A stretch of DNA of 64,000 nucleotides from Ctena decussata (lineage: Eukaryota; Mollusca; Bivalvia; Lucinida; Lucinidae). Under the pieces are notes generated by a model. The model saw only the letters and a program-made list of their open reading frames with translations, was not told where the DNA came from and did not search any database. The position numbers and the translations under genes were made by a program. This document shows, piece by piece, positions 12,110 through 23,101 of the stretch. How positions within the stretch are numbered: position 1 is the stretch's first letter; each line of letters begins with the position of its first letter. The stretch is from contig OZ022503.1 in assembly GCA_963989385.1 (NCBI GenBank), forward strand, positions 47,738,858-47,802,857, in the 5' to 3' direction.

Positions 12110-12216
12110 CCACTGGGTACACAACGCTGAATCAACATTGAATCAACCTTGATTCAACGTCATGACGTTGAATCAAGGTAGATTCAATGTTGATTCAACG
12201 TAGTGTGCCTGCTGGG
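12110..12216. mobile_element. MITE family D, copy 1 (ttgaatcaa words)
   Basis: A palindrome of about 107 bp. The ends match the family C end (right end tgtgcctgctggg), but the core is made of ttgaatcaa/ttgattcaa words around cgtcatgacg. Confidence 0.88.
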
Positions 12217-12227
12217 AGCTTACTTAT

Positions 12228-12390
12228 TACACCATTGCCAGAAAACATTAGCTTTAGCATGAAATATTCTGTAATAATATACACTGATGAGGGTAGTATA
12301 AAATAGTTATACCATAGTTTGTCGCTAATAAGCTCGTTAATTAACTTCACATATAGGCAGACAAACAATGGTTTAACTGTTACATGCCCG
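12228..12390 (+). mobile_element. MITE family P, copy 1
   Basis: Shares with the copy at 57824-58003, in opposite orientation, the ordered words ttgccagaaaac, gaaatatt, acactgatgagggtagtata and aatagttataccatagtttg. Starts 12 bp after family D copy 1. Confidence 0.7.
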
Positions 12391-13071
12391 TTCGTTGACG
12401 AAAGAATTAAACAGAACAAAAGTACACTTCTTCCAAGTAGTGCATAGCATGGTTCCAAAGCATATCTTTAACATATCAACTTTTATAAACTTTTCTACAG
12501 ATTTTTATTACAAAGCAGATACAAGATATTATGTCGGGTATATTAAGTCAATGCGCCAACAAATAGCTACATGTACCAAACATGTTCAAATCTACATGTA
12601 CTTGTGTGTCCTTTACAATGTAACAGTCGTTTTCAGTTTACTTTATCACTATGTGCATATATTTCATTTAATATAAATCACTTTGTTCCGTAAACTCTTG
12701 CTTCCATTCCCTCCATATGGAACCTGAAAAATAAATAAATGAATAAAGATATGGCAGCGGGTGCATAAGTTTAAAAGAATCCTAATATTTCGGATTTTAC
12801 CCTAATTTCCTATTATCTGACAGATCTGAAAACGGTTCACTTCATCAACCATTTCTCCGCAAAACTGCCACTGAAAATTCAAGGCTCCCTACTGTCAATT
12901 AACCTTGAAACCAGACAAATCAAAGATAGAGCATACAAAAAGAATAATCGAAATGGAAAGATCTGATTATTTGTAAAACAGAACTAGGAACTCATTTCAG
13001 GTGTGAATGAAATATTGTATAAAATTTCAATAAGTCTCTATAAAAAGAAACTATAAAGAGGTTAGGCATCA
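12391..13071. other. No recognisable feature
   Basis: AT-rich; a 93-codon plus-strand frame at 12395-12676 is without domain. No repeats recognised. Confidence 0.4.
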
Positions 13072-13079
13072 ATGTCTAG

Positions 13080-13384
13080 CCCCGGATCCAGGGGTGGGCT
13101 TTGGGGCTAAGCCCCGCCACATGACCCTGGTTAGATTAAAATATATATTGTGACATCTCATTAGAATCGCCTCGGCAAGGCGATTCTGATGAGATACCAC
13201 AACATATATTTCAAGGCAAAAAGAACATTATCAAAAATTCTCATCAAATTGATCTCTAATTATGTCATATATTTTCAAGCCCCACTCCCCGCCGCACCAT
13301 ACCCACACATGTACGTCTCGGCACCGCCCAGCCCCACCAGTTATCCAGAGTCCCACCATTACATGGTAGTCTGGATCCGGCCTG
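13080..13384 (+). mobile_element. hAT-like MITE E, copy 1, with 8-bp duplication
   Basis: Ends ccccggatccag and ctggatccggcctg are inverted. Flanks are ATGTCTAG (13072-13079) and ATGTCTAC (13385-13392), an 8-bp duplication with one difference. This is the length hAT transposases make (established for hAT). Inside, at 13138-13212, is a hairpin with arms gtgacatctcattagaatcg. Reading frames across the C-rich right half are by-products. Confidence 0.85.
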
Positions 13385-13430
13385 ATGTCTACAAATGTCT
13401 TTAGATATTTTGAGCAGGATTTTACAATTA

Positions 13431-13647
13431 CAGTCAACTCTCGATACCTCAAAGTCGACGTTTATCCCGACTACTGACATCTCAAAGTAAATTTTCTGGT
13501 CCCAGAAATTAACTTTGTGATATCAGCAGTTTGATATAATAGGAGTTGAAATGTACATAAAAATAGAAAAAGTGTCTAAACGAATGTTCTTTCACATGAG
13601 GTTAGGGTCTCTGAAATATCAGTGTTGGAGATATCGAGAGTTGACTG
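13431..13647 (+). mobile_element. pogo/Tigger-like MITE T, copy 2
   Basis: Ends cagtcaactctcgatacc and gatatcgagagttgactg are good inverted repeats, flanked by TA at 13429-13430 and 13648-13649. About 217 bp, with no transposase frame. Better preserved than the copies at 7848 and 30635. Confidence 0.85.
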
Positions 13648-13813
13648 TAGTATCATTCTATTCTGAGTTTTGCTTCTTAATCCATTATTGCCTAGCGTCT
13701 CATAAATGGGACATTGGCAAACAGTACACACCCAGATCAGACGCCGCTAAGCGCGGCGTGTAATCAGGTTCTTCACTATTTGTATAAAACAAATGGGCAT
13801 TTTTCTTGAAATA

Positions 13814-15076
13814 CGAGGGGTGTTCAATAAATTATGGAAACACCTTTGTAGATCATTAAACTTTATACATAAATAGGTATACTTCCTGAAACACCAAAGA
13901 GTCTCTTTTGAGCTTTCAAATTCTATGTTTGAAGTTGGTAATTCAGCCTGTTACCACAGCAACATATGAAGTCACGTCCATGCTGGGTACGGCGTGTGAT
14001 TTTTTGACGTCATTTTGTTAAAGAGATGTTCGTATTATACTTATTAATAGAGGATCTTGCATGAGTGCTCATGTATTATTGAATTTATTAAACAAGTTGG
14101 GGAAAAAGATAAGATGCGAGGCTTTGCCGAGCATCTTATCGGTTTTCCCCAACGAGTTTAATAAATTCAATAATACAGGAGCACGAATGCAAGATTCTAT
14201 TTATCATATGACACTAAAATCACATTTTATTAGCAAAATTTGCACTAAAACGTCACAATTTTGCCATTAGAAAATGCGACGTTTTTATGGACGTCAACGT
14301 ATAACGTTACGACGTAATTTGCATATTTAATCCACTAGTGGATTATCGTTTTTAATGCATGGCTTTATTACACTCTCAGATGCGACGTCATATGATAATA
14401 TAGGATATTTAAAGAGATATTGAAAAGTTAGAAATAGCTTCTGTTAAAGTTAGGCCTTGGCTTTACAAACACACATAAAATGATCGTTTATGAAAATATT
14501 TTGAAATCTGGTATGAATGAAAAGTAAGAACACTGGTTAAAATATTTGATTTTTGGGTATTTTGAAGTTGTATTCCGTATTGTTCAGTATTATGCTGAAA
14601 TTAATTGATCTGTTGTCAAGTGCATGATAGTTTTGGTGCGTTCTGCTATACAATTATCCCAAGACTTTCCCTGTTAAAATGCAATGACATCACACTCATG
14701 CTTAAAATCAGCGAAAACTGTCACATCGAAAGTCTTTCAGGGTCTGTATTTCTGCCAGGTTTAAGAGCAAGTCGTGAATAATTATATATTTCTTTAAGTA
14801 TCTGAGACGAGTATCAAGTCACCACACCATGGCAAACTTTTATCTATTCTTTGTTGCTTATCAGCAGCATATATGAATGGAATTTTGAGAAATTTAGAGA
14901 CTAAACCCTTCTAAGTTTAAGGCATCGTTGCCATGGCAACGTTATTTCTAAACAGTACTTTGAACTGAATTATATGGCATTTGCTTGCCTATTAGATATT
15001 ATATATCTATAATACTGTTTTAATACATAGCTAATGAAATATATGCGAATTTCCATCATTTAATGAACACCCCTCG
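13814..15076. mobile_element. Mariner-like element without transposase frame
   Basis: Left end cgaggggtgttcaataaatt and right end (reverse complement cgaggggtgttcattaaatg) form a ~28-bp inverted repeat, flanked by TA on both sides. The cgaggggtgttcaa start is characteristic of many mariner elements (family knowledge). Length 1263 bp is about that of an autonomous mariner, yet no transposase frame longer than 70 codons or recognisable block is left. A separate palindromic insert occupies about 14048-14200. Confidence 0.72.
14048..14205. repeat. Palindrome nested in the mariner-like element
   Basis: Arms atcttgcatgagtgctcatg and ctcgtgcttacgttctaaga-type complement, with a long attattgaatttattaaac block, close on ataagatgcgaggctttgcc at the centre. 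Another inverted pair, tatcatatgac (about 14204) and gtcatatgata (about 14388), follows. The whole stretch 14048-14400 may be one complex insertion. Confidence 0.65.
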
Positions 15077-15256
15077 TACAAGAAAACTGATAAAAATAAA
15101 TTATACCAGACACTTCTTAATTGACAAATGAACTAATCTATTTGATAATGATAGTTTATTCTACCGGGCATAAATGGGAAGAGTAAAGAGTAGCTCCGGT
15201 ATGTTTTCTGTACAGTCTGATCATGTTCTGGAACAGGAGCCTACGAAACTGGTGCC
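15077..15256. other. Spacer
   Basis: Short AT-rich spacer between two elements; nothing seen. Confidence 0.4.
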
Positions 15257-15486
15257 GAGTGCACAAAGGAGGCGTAAACTACGCCGGCGTAGCTTTCGAA
15301 CGTCGGCGCAACTAAGTCTGTACTACGACTGTATTTTAATCCAAGTGCACGAGGCGATTTGTGAGTTTTGAAGGTATTTTACGACCAAGGTTACGACGCG
15401 CCTCGGTTGTGCACACGGATTAAAATTCTGCGACAGTTAAACGACGAACGTACGTCGGGCGTAGGCTTACGTTTGCTTTGTGCACT
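15257..15486. mobile_element. MITE U, gagtgcacaaag ends
   Basis: Left end gagtgcacaaagg and right end gctttgtgcactc are perfect inverted repeats over 12 bp. The 230-bp interior is CpG-richer than its surroundings and partly inverted: actacgccggcgtag and the pair aatccaagtgcac/gtgcacacggatt. Only one copy seen here. Confidence 0.75.
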
Positions 15487-15641
15487 CTGTCCCAGGATTC
15501 CCAATCCCTGCCCTGAGACCTCTTCAGGTTTGGGCATACATGCAGCACTGTCCTATCAGACACGGCTAGTAAAAATATGATTTATGACGAAAACCTTTGG
15601 GCCCAGTGAGAATATGACTGAAAGTTGATAAGCCAATCATT

Positions 15642-15835
15642 TTGGGCCGATTGCACAAAACTATTTTAATTTATCCCTTGACTAAGGCTTATCCTGGGAT
15701 AGTTAGAACTGAGTACTAAAGTGGATTGCAGAAAAGAAGTTTAACCAAGGAATAGCTATCCCTGGGATAGTTATCCTAGGAAAAGAGCAAGGTTATCCCA
15801 GATAAAATTATTGATGCAATTTGTCACATATCACC
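15642..15835 (+). mobile_element. MITE family V, copy 1
   Basis: Begins gggccgattgcacaaaact. The end is diverged (gcaatttgtcac). The interior repeats taagg/ctatcc words. The same terminal word, tttgtgcaatcggccc, closes the copy at 22865-23101. Confidence 0.65.
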
Positions 15836-16548
15836 TGTGTTGCTATTAGAATGCTACATGTACCAGGTTGTATACGAGTTCTCCCTGCTGAATAAAGGCG
15901 TTTTGCTTGCATATGTATGAAAGAAAAGAAGAGCCCATAGTACTAGAATGCTTTTGCATTTCGAGTCCTGATTCACAGTTGCTTATAGCGATATATATTA
16001 TACTCAGCATCAATGAACTCACCACTTTTAAAAAATCATATATTTCTCCAAAATCACGGGGCATATCGGATCAACATAATGCATGTCTTATTTTGAATGG
16101 TTTCATTATGCCTAGGATAACAAATGCTGTGAGTGTGTGGCGTAAGCTATGGAATTAAGAAACAAATTACTCCGTATAAATTTCATTTCACAGAAAGTCG
16201 TTGCTGTTGAACTTAAAATACTACAGAAAGGCCCAATAGCTCTATTCATGGTGAAATACATAGATAGTTTATCATGAGATTCTCAGTACAGTTTTGTCAT
16301 TGTAAATGACAGTGAGTTGCCAACTTTTAACAAATAAAATGTCCCTGAGATTCATATAAAAAGGTTTATCAATTAAGTGGGTCATTTTAGTTGGCAAAAA
16401 AAAAAAAGGTAAAAATACAATGTACAAGGCTGGGACCCGTTCACTGTCCCACTTTTGTTCATATTCCATTGCTCAACAGGGAACTTTTCACTTTAAGTGT
16501 GGGCATGGATGCTGAGTCTTACACTGACATATATTCTCTATTTCCTTT
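15836..16548. other. No recognisable feature
   Basis: AT-rich; several 65-98-codon frames on both strands without domains. Poly-A run at 16397-16408. Confidence 0.4.
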
Positions 16549-17053
16549 TTATGCCCCCGTGACGGTAGTCAGGTGGCACTACAGTAAAACAATTCCCATA
16601 GCTGACAGTGCAAAATGGGTTACAGTCAATGCACTGCCAATTTCCTTCTGGTCTAAACATTCCAAATTGAGATATGGCATTGAATAGACAACACCTTGAC
16701 CTTTACCTACCAGTAACAGCTAAAAAAGTTGGGGGTTGTGCGGCATATTTTTTACTTTTATTTTTAGTGCTGACAGGCCTAGTTCGCAGTGAATAAATCT
16801 CGAAACTTTCACTGGCACCCCCTGTGGATTTTTCATCCCCAACAAAAATGTAGCAAAACAGCTTTGTAAATATACTCCATTTTTTATAATAATAAATAAA
16901 CATAGCATTCAGAAAAATATTTAACTTTCATGATAAAACCAATCAGGGGCCTGCAAATATTCATTATACTCCTGAAAGCTCTCCCCAAAAGAGGCGTGGC
17001 TTGCATAATGAGCATTTTTTTACTGTAGTGCAACCGTCAGGGGGCATTATGTT
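16549..17053. repeat. Region bounded by inverted atgccccc words
   Basis: At 16549 the sequence reads tatgcccccgtgacggta and then ggcactacagtaaaa. At about 17019-17053 the reverse complement of the same series occurs (tactgtagtgcaaccgtcag, then ggggcattat). The pair may be the ends of one ~500-bp element or two opposed ends of the adjoining satellite-bearing family. Confidence 0.5.
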
Positions 17054-18010
17054 TTATCTCTGTCCGTCCGTCTGTCTGTCCATCTCACCTAAAAGTTTGT
17101 ATAATCAAAATCTCCTACAGTTTTTAAGCAATCAATCTGAAACTTTGCACAAATGTTGCAGGCATATTGATGATGTGCACCTGCCATTATGAAGAGAAAA
17201 AAATCATTTCTGAAAAAATTACAGCCATTTCGGACTTAGAAATTTTTACAGGTTCTGGCTAAAACAGAATGGCAAGTTTGTTTAATCAACTCCTTCCACA
17301 GTTTTTAAGCTATCAATTTGAAACTCTGCACAGTTGTTTCAGACATACTGAAGATGTGCATGTGCTTTTTAGAAGAGGAAGAAATAATTTTTGACAAAAT
17401 TACGGGCTTTTTTTAAACTTAGAAATTATTTTGGGTTTTGACTATAACAGTACGTCAAAACTGTATAATCAACTCCTTCCACAATTTATTACTAATCAAT
17501 TTGAAACATTGCATAGATATTACAGACATATTGAAGATGTGTATATGCCTTTTTGAAGAGAAAAAAATCATTTTTGACAAAATTACGACCTTTTTAAACT
17601 TTAAAATTCTGCAGGTTCTGGCTAATACAGGATGGCAAGTTTGTATAATCAAACTACCCCAGGGTTTGTAAGCTATCAGCTAGAAATTTAGCACAGATGT
17701 TCCAGATATATTGAAAATATGCATGTTTCATTTTCATGAGGAATAAAGTATTTTTGACAAAATTACTGCCTTTTAAAACTTAGCAATTTTTCAGGTTTGT
17801 CTAATACAGGATGAAAACATTGTATAATCAACTCCTCATACAGTTTTAACGCAATACAATTTTGTATATTCAATATTGTCAACAGCTTTTAAACAATGTC
17901 TGAGACCTGTTCTGATGTTGCCAACATATTGAGGATATGCACATGCCTTTTTGAAGAACAAAAGAGGGGGGGGGGGGGGGGGCGGGTAGGGGAGAAGAGA
18001 GGGGAAGTGG
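17054..18010 (-). repeat. Tandem array, five ~180-bp units
   Basis: The word gtataatcaa(c/a)tcc recurs at 17099, 17280, 17463, 17643 and 17822, a period of 179-183 bp. Each unit also carries 'ttgaaactttgcaca', 'cagacatattgaagatgtg' and 'ttttgacaaaattac'. The left border holds gtccgtccgtctgtctgtcc, the complement of the ggacggac words that precede the 3' hairpins of related elements here. The element is therefore probably oriented on the minus strand. Confidence 0.85.
17966..17986 (+). repeat. Poly-G run
   Basis: An uninterrupted run of about 17 G, then cggg, closing the 180-bp array. Likely length-variable and a sequencing trouble spot. It creates a spurious proline-rich minus-strand frame at 17836-18021. 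Confidence 0.9.
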
Positions 18011-18972
18011 GGGACACTCACAGCACAGGGGCATCATCTGTTTCATCTGTCACAATTTTCTAGTATTTTCTGTGATGTTAAATGCACTTCAGAAGTCGAA
18101 GACTATACATGGGGCATCTTGAGCATGACCCTCTCATCATGTTTACCTTTCTGTGAAGTTTGATCAAATTTGCTTCAGCTATTTTCGAGTTAGTATATGG
18201 AAATCTTATGTCTTACACCTGATTGTGACATTGACAGTGTGGCATGAGATCCAAAAATTTGCAAAAAAAAATACCATCAATCATGTTTTACCTTTCTATG
18301 AAGTTTGATAAAATTTGCTTTAGCAGTGTCGAGTCAGTTCAAAGTCATGATTTGACCTCTGAGCCCTGACTGTGGCCTTGACCGTGGGCAATAGAACCTT
18401 ACTTTTGTTTGTGACATACCATCTCATTTTGTTTTACCTTTGCATGAAGTTTAATCAAATTTGCTTTGGTAGTTTTTAAGTTAATTAAGAACAAGAGGGC
18501 CATGGTGGCCCTGAATCGCTCACCTGAGCATTAATCAGTTCACTGGCTCTGGTGAAGATTTATAAGAGTTTTTACCATACATGGGAATGGCGGCCACCTT
18601 GGTCATGTGACCAAGATCATTTGAAGAACTTTCAATCCTTTGACCCATGTGCAGGCTCCATATGAAATTTGATCTGCCCAGTGGTTTCAGAGATGTTTGA
18701 AAATGTTTATGGATGGATGAAAGAGGCAGCTAACACCAATACTGTAAGGCTCGATCAGGTGAGCTGAAAATGGCAGAGTCGCTTCTCCAAAAAGTTCCCG
18801 TTCATGTTGAGTTCCTTTGATGGATTTGAACTAGACTTGACTAGGCAAACACAGATGATAGAATGGTAGCATCATTATCTAAATGTGGTGAAACTAATGT
18901 ATTCCAAGGAGTTTGTGGCTGGCATCATTGCAATGTTAGTTCTGATTCTTGCAACATAACTTAATTTAGATT

Positions 18973-20830
18973 TGACCTAGTGACCTAGCTTTTGACCCGA
19001 CATGACCCAGTTTCAAACCGGATATTGTAAGAATTAACATTCTGACAAAGTTTCATTGAGATTGGATCAAAACTGTGCCCTCTGGAGCGCATACAAGGTT
19101 GTTCTTATATTTGACCTAGTGACCTAGTTTTTGATCCGACACAAACCAGTTTCAAACTTACCTAGATTTCATAAAGGTAAACATTCTGACAGAGTTTCAT
19201 GAAGATTGGATCAAAACTGTGCCCTCTAGGGTGTACACAAAGTTTTTCTTAGATATGACCTAGTGACCTAGTTTCTGATCTGACGTGACTCAGTTTCATA
19301 AGGGGCATATATATATGGACAATAAACATTTTGACATAGTTTCATGAAGATTGGATCAAAACTGTTCCTTCTAGTGCGTACACGAGGTTTTTCTAAGATT
19401 TGACCTAGTGACCTAGTTTTTGACCTGACATGACCTACTTTCAAACTTGGCCTAGAGTTTATGGAGATAAACATTCTGACAAAGTTTCATACAGATTGGA
19501 TCAAAACTGTGTCCTCTAGAGCATACACACGGTTTTTCTATGATTTGACCAAGTGACCTAGTTTTTGACCCAACATGACCCAGTTTCGTACTTATCCTAG
19601 ATATTATAAAAATAAACATTCTGACAAAGATTCAAGAACTTTTGATGAAAACTGTGCCTTCTAGAGTGTATACAAGGTTTTTCTAAGATTTGACCTAGTG
19701 ACCTAGTTTTTGACCCTACATGACCCAGTTTCAAACTTGGCCTAGAGTTTATGGAGATATATATTCTGACAATGTTTCATATAGTTTGGATCAAAACTGT
19801 GTCCTCTTGAGCGTACACAAGGTTTTTCTATGATTTGACCTAGTGACCTAGTTTTTGACCCAACGTGACCCAGTTTCAAACGTGTCCTAGATATTATGAG
19901 GATAAACATTCTGACTAAGTTTCATGAACTTTGGATGAAAACTGTGCCTTCTAGAGCGTACACAAGTTTTTTCTAAGATTTGACCTAGTGACCTAGTTTT
20001 TGACCAGACGTGATCCAGTTTCGAACTTGTTCTAGATATTATAAAGATAAACATTCTGACAAAGTTTCATGAACTTTGGATGAAAACTGTGCCTTCTAGA
20101 GTGTACACAAGGTTTTTCTAAGATTTGACCTAGTGACCTAGTTTTTGACCCGACATGACCCAGTTTCGAACTTGGCCTAGAGTTTATGGAAATATATATT
20201 CTGGCAACGTTTCATATAGATTGGATCAAAACTGTGTCCTCTAGAGCGTACACAAGGTTTTTCTATGATTTGACCTAGTGACCTAGTTTTTGACCCGACG
20301 TGACCCAGTTTCAAACTTGTCTTAGATATTATGAGGATAAACATTCTGACTAAGTTTCATGAACTTTGGATGAAAACTGTGCCTTCTAGAGCGTTCACAA
20401 GGTTTTTCTAAGATTTGACCTAGTGACCTAGTTTTTGACCCGACGTGACCCAGTTTCGAACTTGTCCTAGATATTATAAAGATAAACATTCTGACAAAGT
20501 TTCATGAACTTTGGATGAAAACTGTGCCTTCTAGAGTGTACACAAGGTTTTTCTATGATTTGACCTTGTGACCTAGTTTTTGACCCGACGTGACCCAGTT
20601 TCAAACTTGTTTTAGATATTATGAGGATAAACATTCTGACTAAGTTTCATGAACTTTGGATGAAAACTGTGCCTTCTAGAGCGTACACAAGGTTTTTCTA
20701 AGATTTGACCTAGTGACCTAGTTTTTGACCCGACATGACCCAGTTTCGAACTTGGCCTAGATTTTATGGAGATAAACATTCTGACAAAGTTTCAGAAAGA
20801 TTGGATCAAAACTGTGCCCGCTAGAGTGTA
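18973..20830 (+). repeat. 145-bp satellite array, 13 units
   Basis: The word tgacctagtgacctag begins units at 18973, 19112, 19256, 19401, 19546, 19691, 19836, 19981, 20126, 20271, 20416, 20561 (tgaccttgtgacctag) and 20706. Spacings are 139, 144 and then 145 bp ten times. Three unit types recur in order (see findings), giving a 435-bp higher-order period. This family is widespread in bivalves as far as I know. Non-coding. Confidence 0.95.
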
Positions 20831-20846
20831 CACAAGCAAAAGTTGA

Positions 20847-20906
20847 CGGACGTCCGGACGGACGGACGTCCGGACGTCCGGACGGACGTACGACGGACGA
20901 CGGACA
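20847..20906 (+). repeat. ggacggacgtcc microsatellite before the 3' hairpin
   Basis: A run of ggacggacgt/ccggacgtcc words, self-complementary in places. Ends 25 bp before the terminal hairpin ctgagcacttcgtgctcag. Confidence 0.85.
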
Positions 20907-21117
20907 TCAGGGTATCCCAAAAGCTCACCCTGAGCACTTCGTGCTCAGGCGAGCTAAAAATCCATATGACCTCTGACACTGACCTTGTCCTTGGGGTGGG
21001 AACCTATGTCTTGTGCCTCGCATACCTTCTCATTAGGTTTTATCTTTTTGTGAAGTTTAAAGAAGTTTGCTTTGGTACTTTTCTGAGTAAATGCCTAGAC
21101 ATGATCTAACCCCATAC

Positions 21118-21405
21118 CCTTAGGACAGCAGCAGCAGCATGTAGATGATGCAAATTTATTAGTATCCATCCTCAGCTAAAACAGTAAGCATCATTGAGCG
21201 AGGTCCTGACAATAGAAGCAAATGAAAAAAACTTAACACAAAACTTTTACGCAAATTGTTAACTTACGACCAAAAAAAAACAAAAAAAAAAACTTACGTA
21301 CGGATGGACAAACGAACGGACGAACCAATGAACGGTAAGACGGTTGGACGGACGGAAAGACGAAAACTATATACCCCTCAACATACTTCGTATGCCGGGG
21401 GTATA
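21118..21405 (+). mobile_element. Element R3, gacgga tract plus 3' hairpin
   Basis: Contains gatggacaaacgaacggacg and ggttggacggacggaaagac. It then has a terminal hairpin, tatacccctcaacatac/gtatgccgggggtata, with a ttc loop. The end of the element at 40109-40641 is nearly the same. The left border is uncertain. Lies within the outer element 18041-21808. Confidence 0.6.
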
Positions 21406-21808
21406 ACTATGGTTTAGCTTTCTTCGATAAACTTTGCTTGAACAGGTTTCAAGTTATTGCTGAGACACACTTTGACCTCTTACCCCTGATAATGGCACTG
21501 ACCTTGAATCTTGTGCGTGACACATTTTCTGATACGCTTTATTGTTCTATGAAGTTTCATTAATTGCTTCTGTATTTTATAAGTAATTGCTGAGACACAA
21601 TCTGAGACAAAAATTGACATCTCGACGAATTGTTTACCCTTGGCCTTTACCTTGTATGCAACATGCTGCATCATTCTGTGAAGTTTCATTTAATTTGTTT
21701 CAGTAGTTTTTTTAAGTTATCACTGAGACAATATTTGTAACGGATAACCAGACGGATGGACAGTGTGATTTTTAACATGCCGCCGAAAGTTCCTTTGGAG
21801 GCATAAAA

Positions 21809-22202
21809 ATGACAGACCTCTAACCACAAAATCCTTTTTTATTCTGCTTCCCTTTTGAACGAAAGCAAGACAATGATGGTATACTTCACCTGTTTATTAT
21901 ACTTTTAGTATATATGAATGCTCATAATACCGAAAGTAGGTCATTTCGAAGAGAAGGTCAATGTTGTTTTTTTTCTATTTTAGTTGAAAGCTGGCCATTC
22001 ACGGTAATAATTGTGACAAGCAGTTTAGAAATCTTGTAATGATACTTCAAGATAAAATATTAAATGAATTAATACCACTGGGAGGGCAATGAGACATTCA
22101 AATACCAGCAAAATCCATCTGTGTGCTGTGAAACTGTACCTAAATACTAATTTCCTAAGTCAGTTTCATGTAGAAAAATAGATAGATGGTTAACATACAA
22201 TT
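21809..22202. other. No recognisable feature
   Basis: AT-rich spacer; nothing identified. Confidence 0.4.
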
Positions 22203-22293
22203 TTACCTTCTTTCAACAGTATTTCAATATTATCAGGATGATTGGAGGGCAATAATGAAATTCTGTGTGTGACAGAACCCCTTCGACAGTTGA
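22203..22293 (-). mobile_element. SINE 3' tail fragment
   Basis: Matches the body and tail of the SINE at 60340-60524: 'caacagtatttcaatattatcaggatga' corresponds to aacagtatttcagtcatatc there, and the 'gacagaaccccttcgacagttgaaaa' part also aligns. The tRNA-like head is absent. Confidence 0.55.
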
Positions 22294-22864
22294 AAATAAC
22301 AAGGTAGAAATATGTTATATGTTGGACCACTGCAGTCTACTGCAGTATCTACAAATTCCATCAAAGGGTAAAGGGTAGATACATACACAGACCTTTAAAA
22401 TCGCATGCCAAATTTTCCAGACCGAGTGACCTGATGCAGAGTTCCTACACCTTCCCCATCTGGATGCTAGACCTAAGTTACCTGCAGTAGCTGTTCCTAT
22501 ACATTTACTGTTATACAAATGAGCCAAAATGACAAATATCATTTTATTGAAGCTCTGTTTTATGACATGTCGCTCTTTGGATGATTATTTAAAAAAAAAA
22601 CAAATAAATACATTGTACATCAGATCTTTGTATTTAGTGTTTGGGATGGGACACATGAAAGGCATATATCCTTGTTCAGAATATAGTCCATTGCCTGAAA
22701 ATCGGATTCCGAAATTATATTTTTATCTCATTGTTTGTATTTATTATTTTTTATTTTCTCATGAATTTTTTATACATCGCTACGTGGAATTTGCGCATAT
22801 TTCTTCCAGTACATTCTGTAAGTTTGACATAAAAATGTCTTAAACTACCCCCTTAGCAGGTTTA
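22294..22864. other. No recognisable feature
   Basis: A 104-codon plus-strand frame at 22529-22843 is very hydrophobic/AT-driven and not recognised. Confidence 0.4.
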
Positions 22865-23101
22865 AATATTCAATAGGTGACGGACAGATTAACACCAAGG
22901 TTTAGCTAAAATAGTTTTGTGCAATCAAAAAAATTAATCCTTTAGCCAGAGGATAGTTAAACTACTTTTGTGCAATCCGTCTGCGTTAAACTTTCACTTA
23001 ACCGTGAGGTTAAATTAAACTGCAGTTGTGCAATCCAAAACCCTTAAACCTGAGGATAAACCCAAGGTTAACTCTTAAACTAGCTTTGTGCAATCGGCCC
23101 T
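22865..23101 (-). mobile_element. MITE family V, copy 2
   Basis: Ends in tttgtgcaatcggccc. Repeats (t/c)tttgtgcaatc internally at about 22916, 22969, 23026 and 23085, with intervening ttaaac/gaggataaa words. It is therefore an internally repetitive copy relative to 15642. Confidence 0.65.

Larger units (their letters stand above)
18491..20957 (+). mobile_element. Helitron-like candidate R1 carrying a 145-bp satellite
   Basis: Starts acaag, then a hairpin agggccatggtggccct, then cgctcacctgagca. Ends with ggacgtccggac repeats, then hairpin ctgagcacttcgtgctcag, then gcgagctaa. The subterminal words cgctcacctgagca and tgctcaggcgagct are inverted. A 3' hairpin followed by ctaa fits the CTRR ending of Helitrons (established), but a Helitron TC start is not evident, so the class is tentative. 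Inserted within another repeat element. Confidence 0.65.
18041..21808 (+). mobile_element. Outer satellite-bearing element, split by two insertions
   Basis: Diverged ~180-bp units, each containing 'tttacctttctgtgaagtttgatcaaa'-type words, occur at 18120, 18290 and 18430. They resume at about 21030, 21550 and 21670. The intervening DNA is two other elements, at 18491-20957 and about 21118-21405. The right end has gacggatggacag and then a hairpin, atgccgccgaaag/ctttggaggcat with a ttc loop, followed by aaaa. No coding capacity. Confidence 0.65.
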
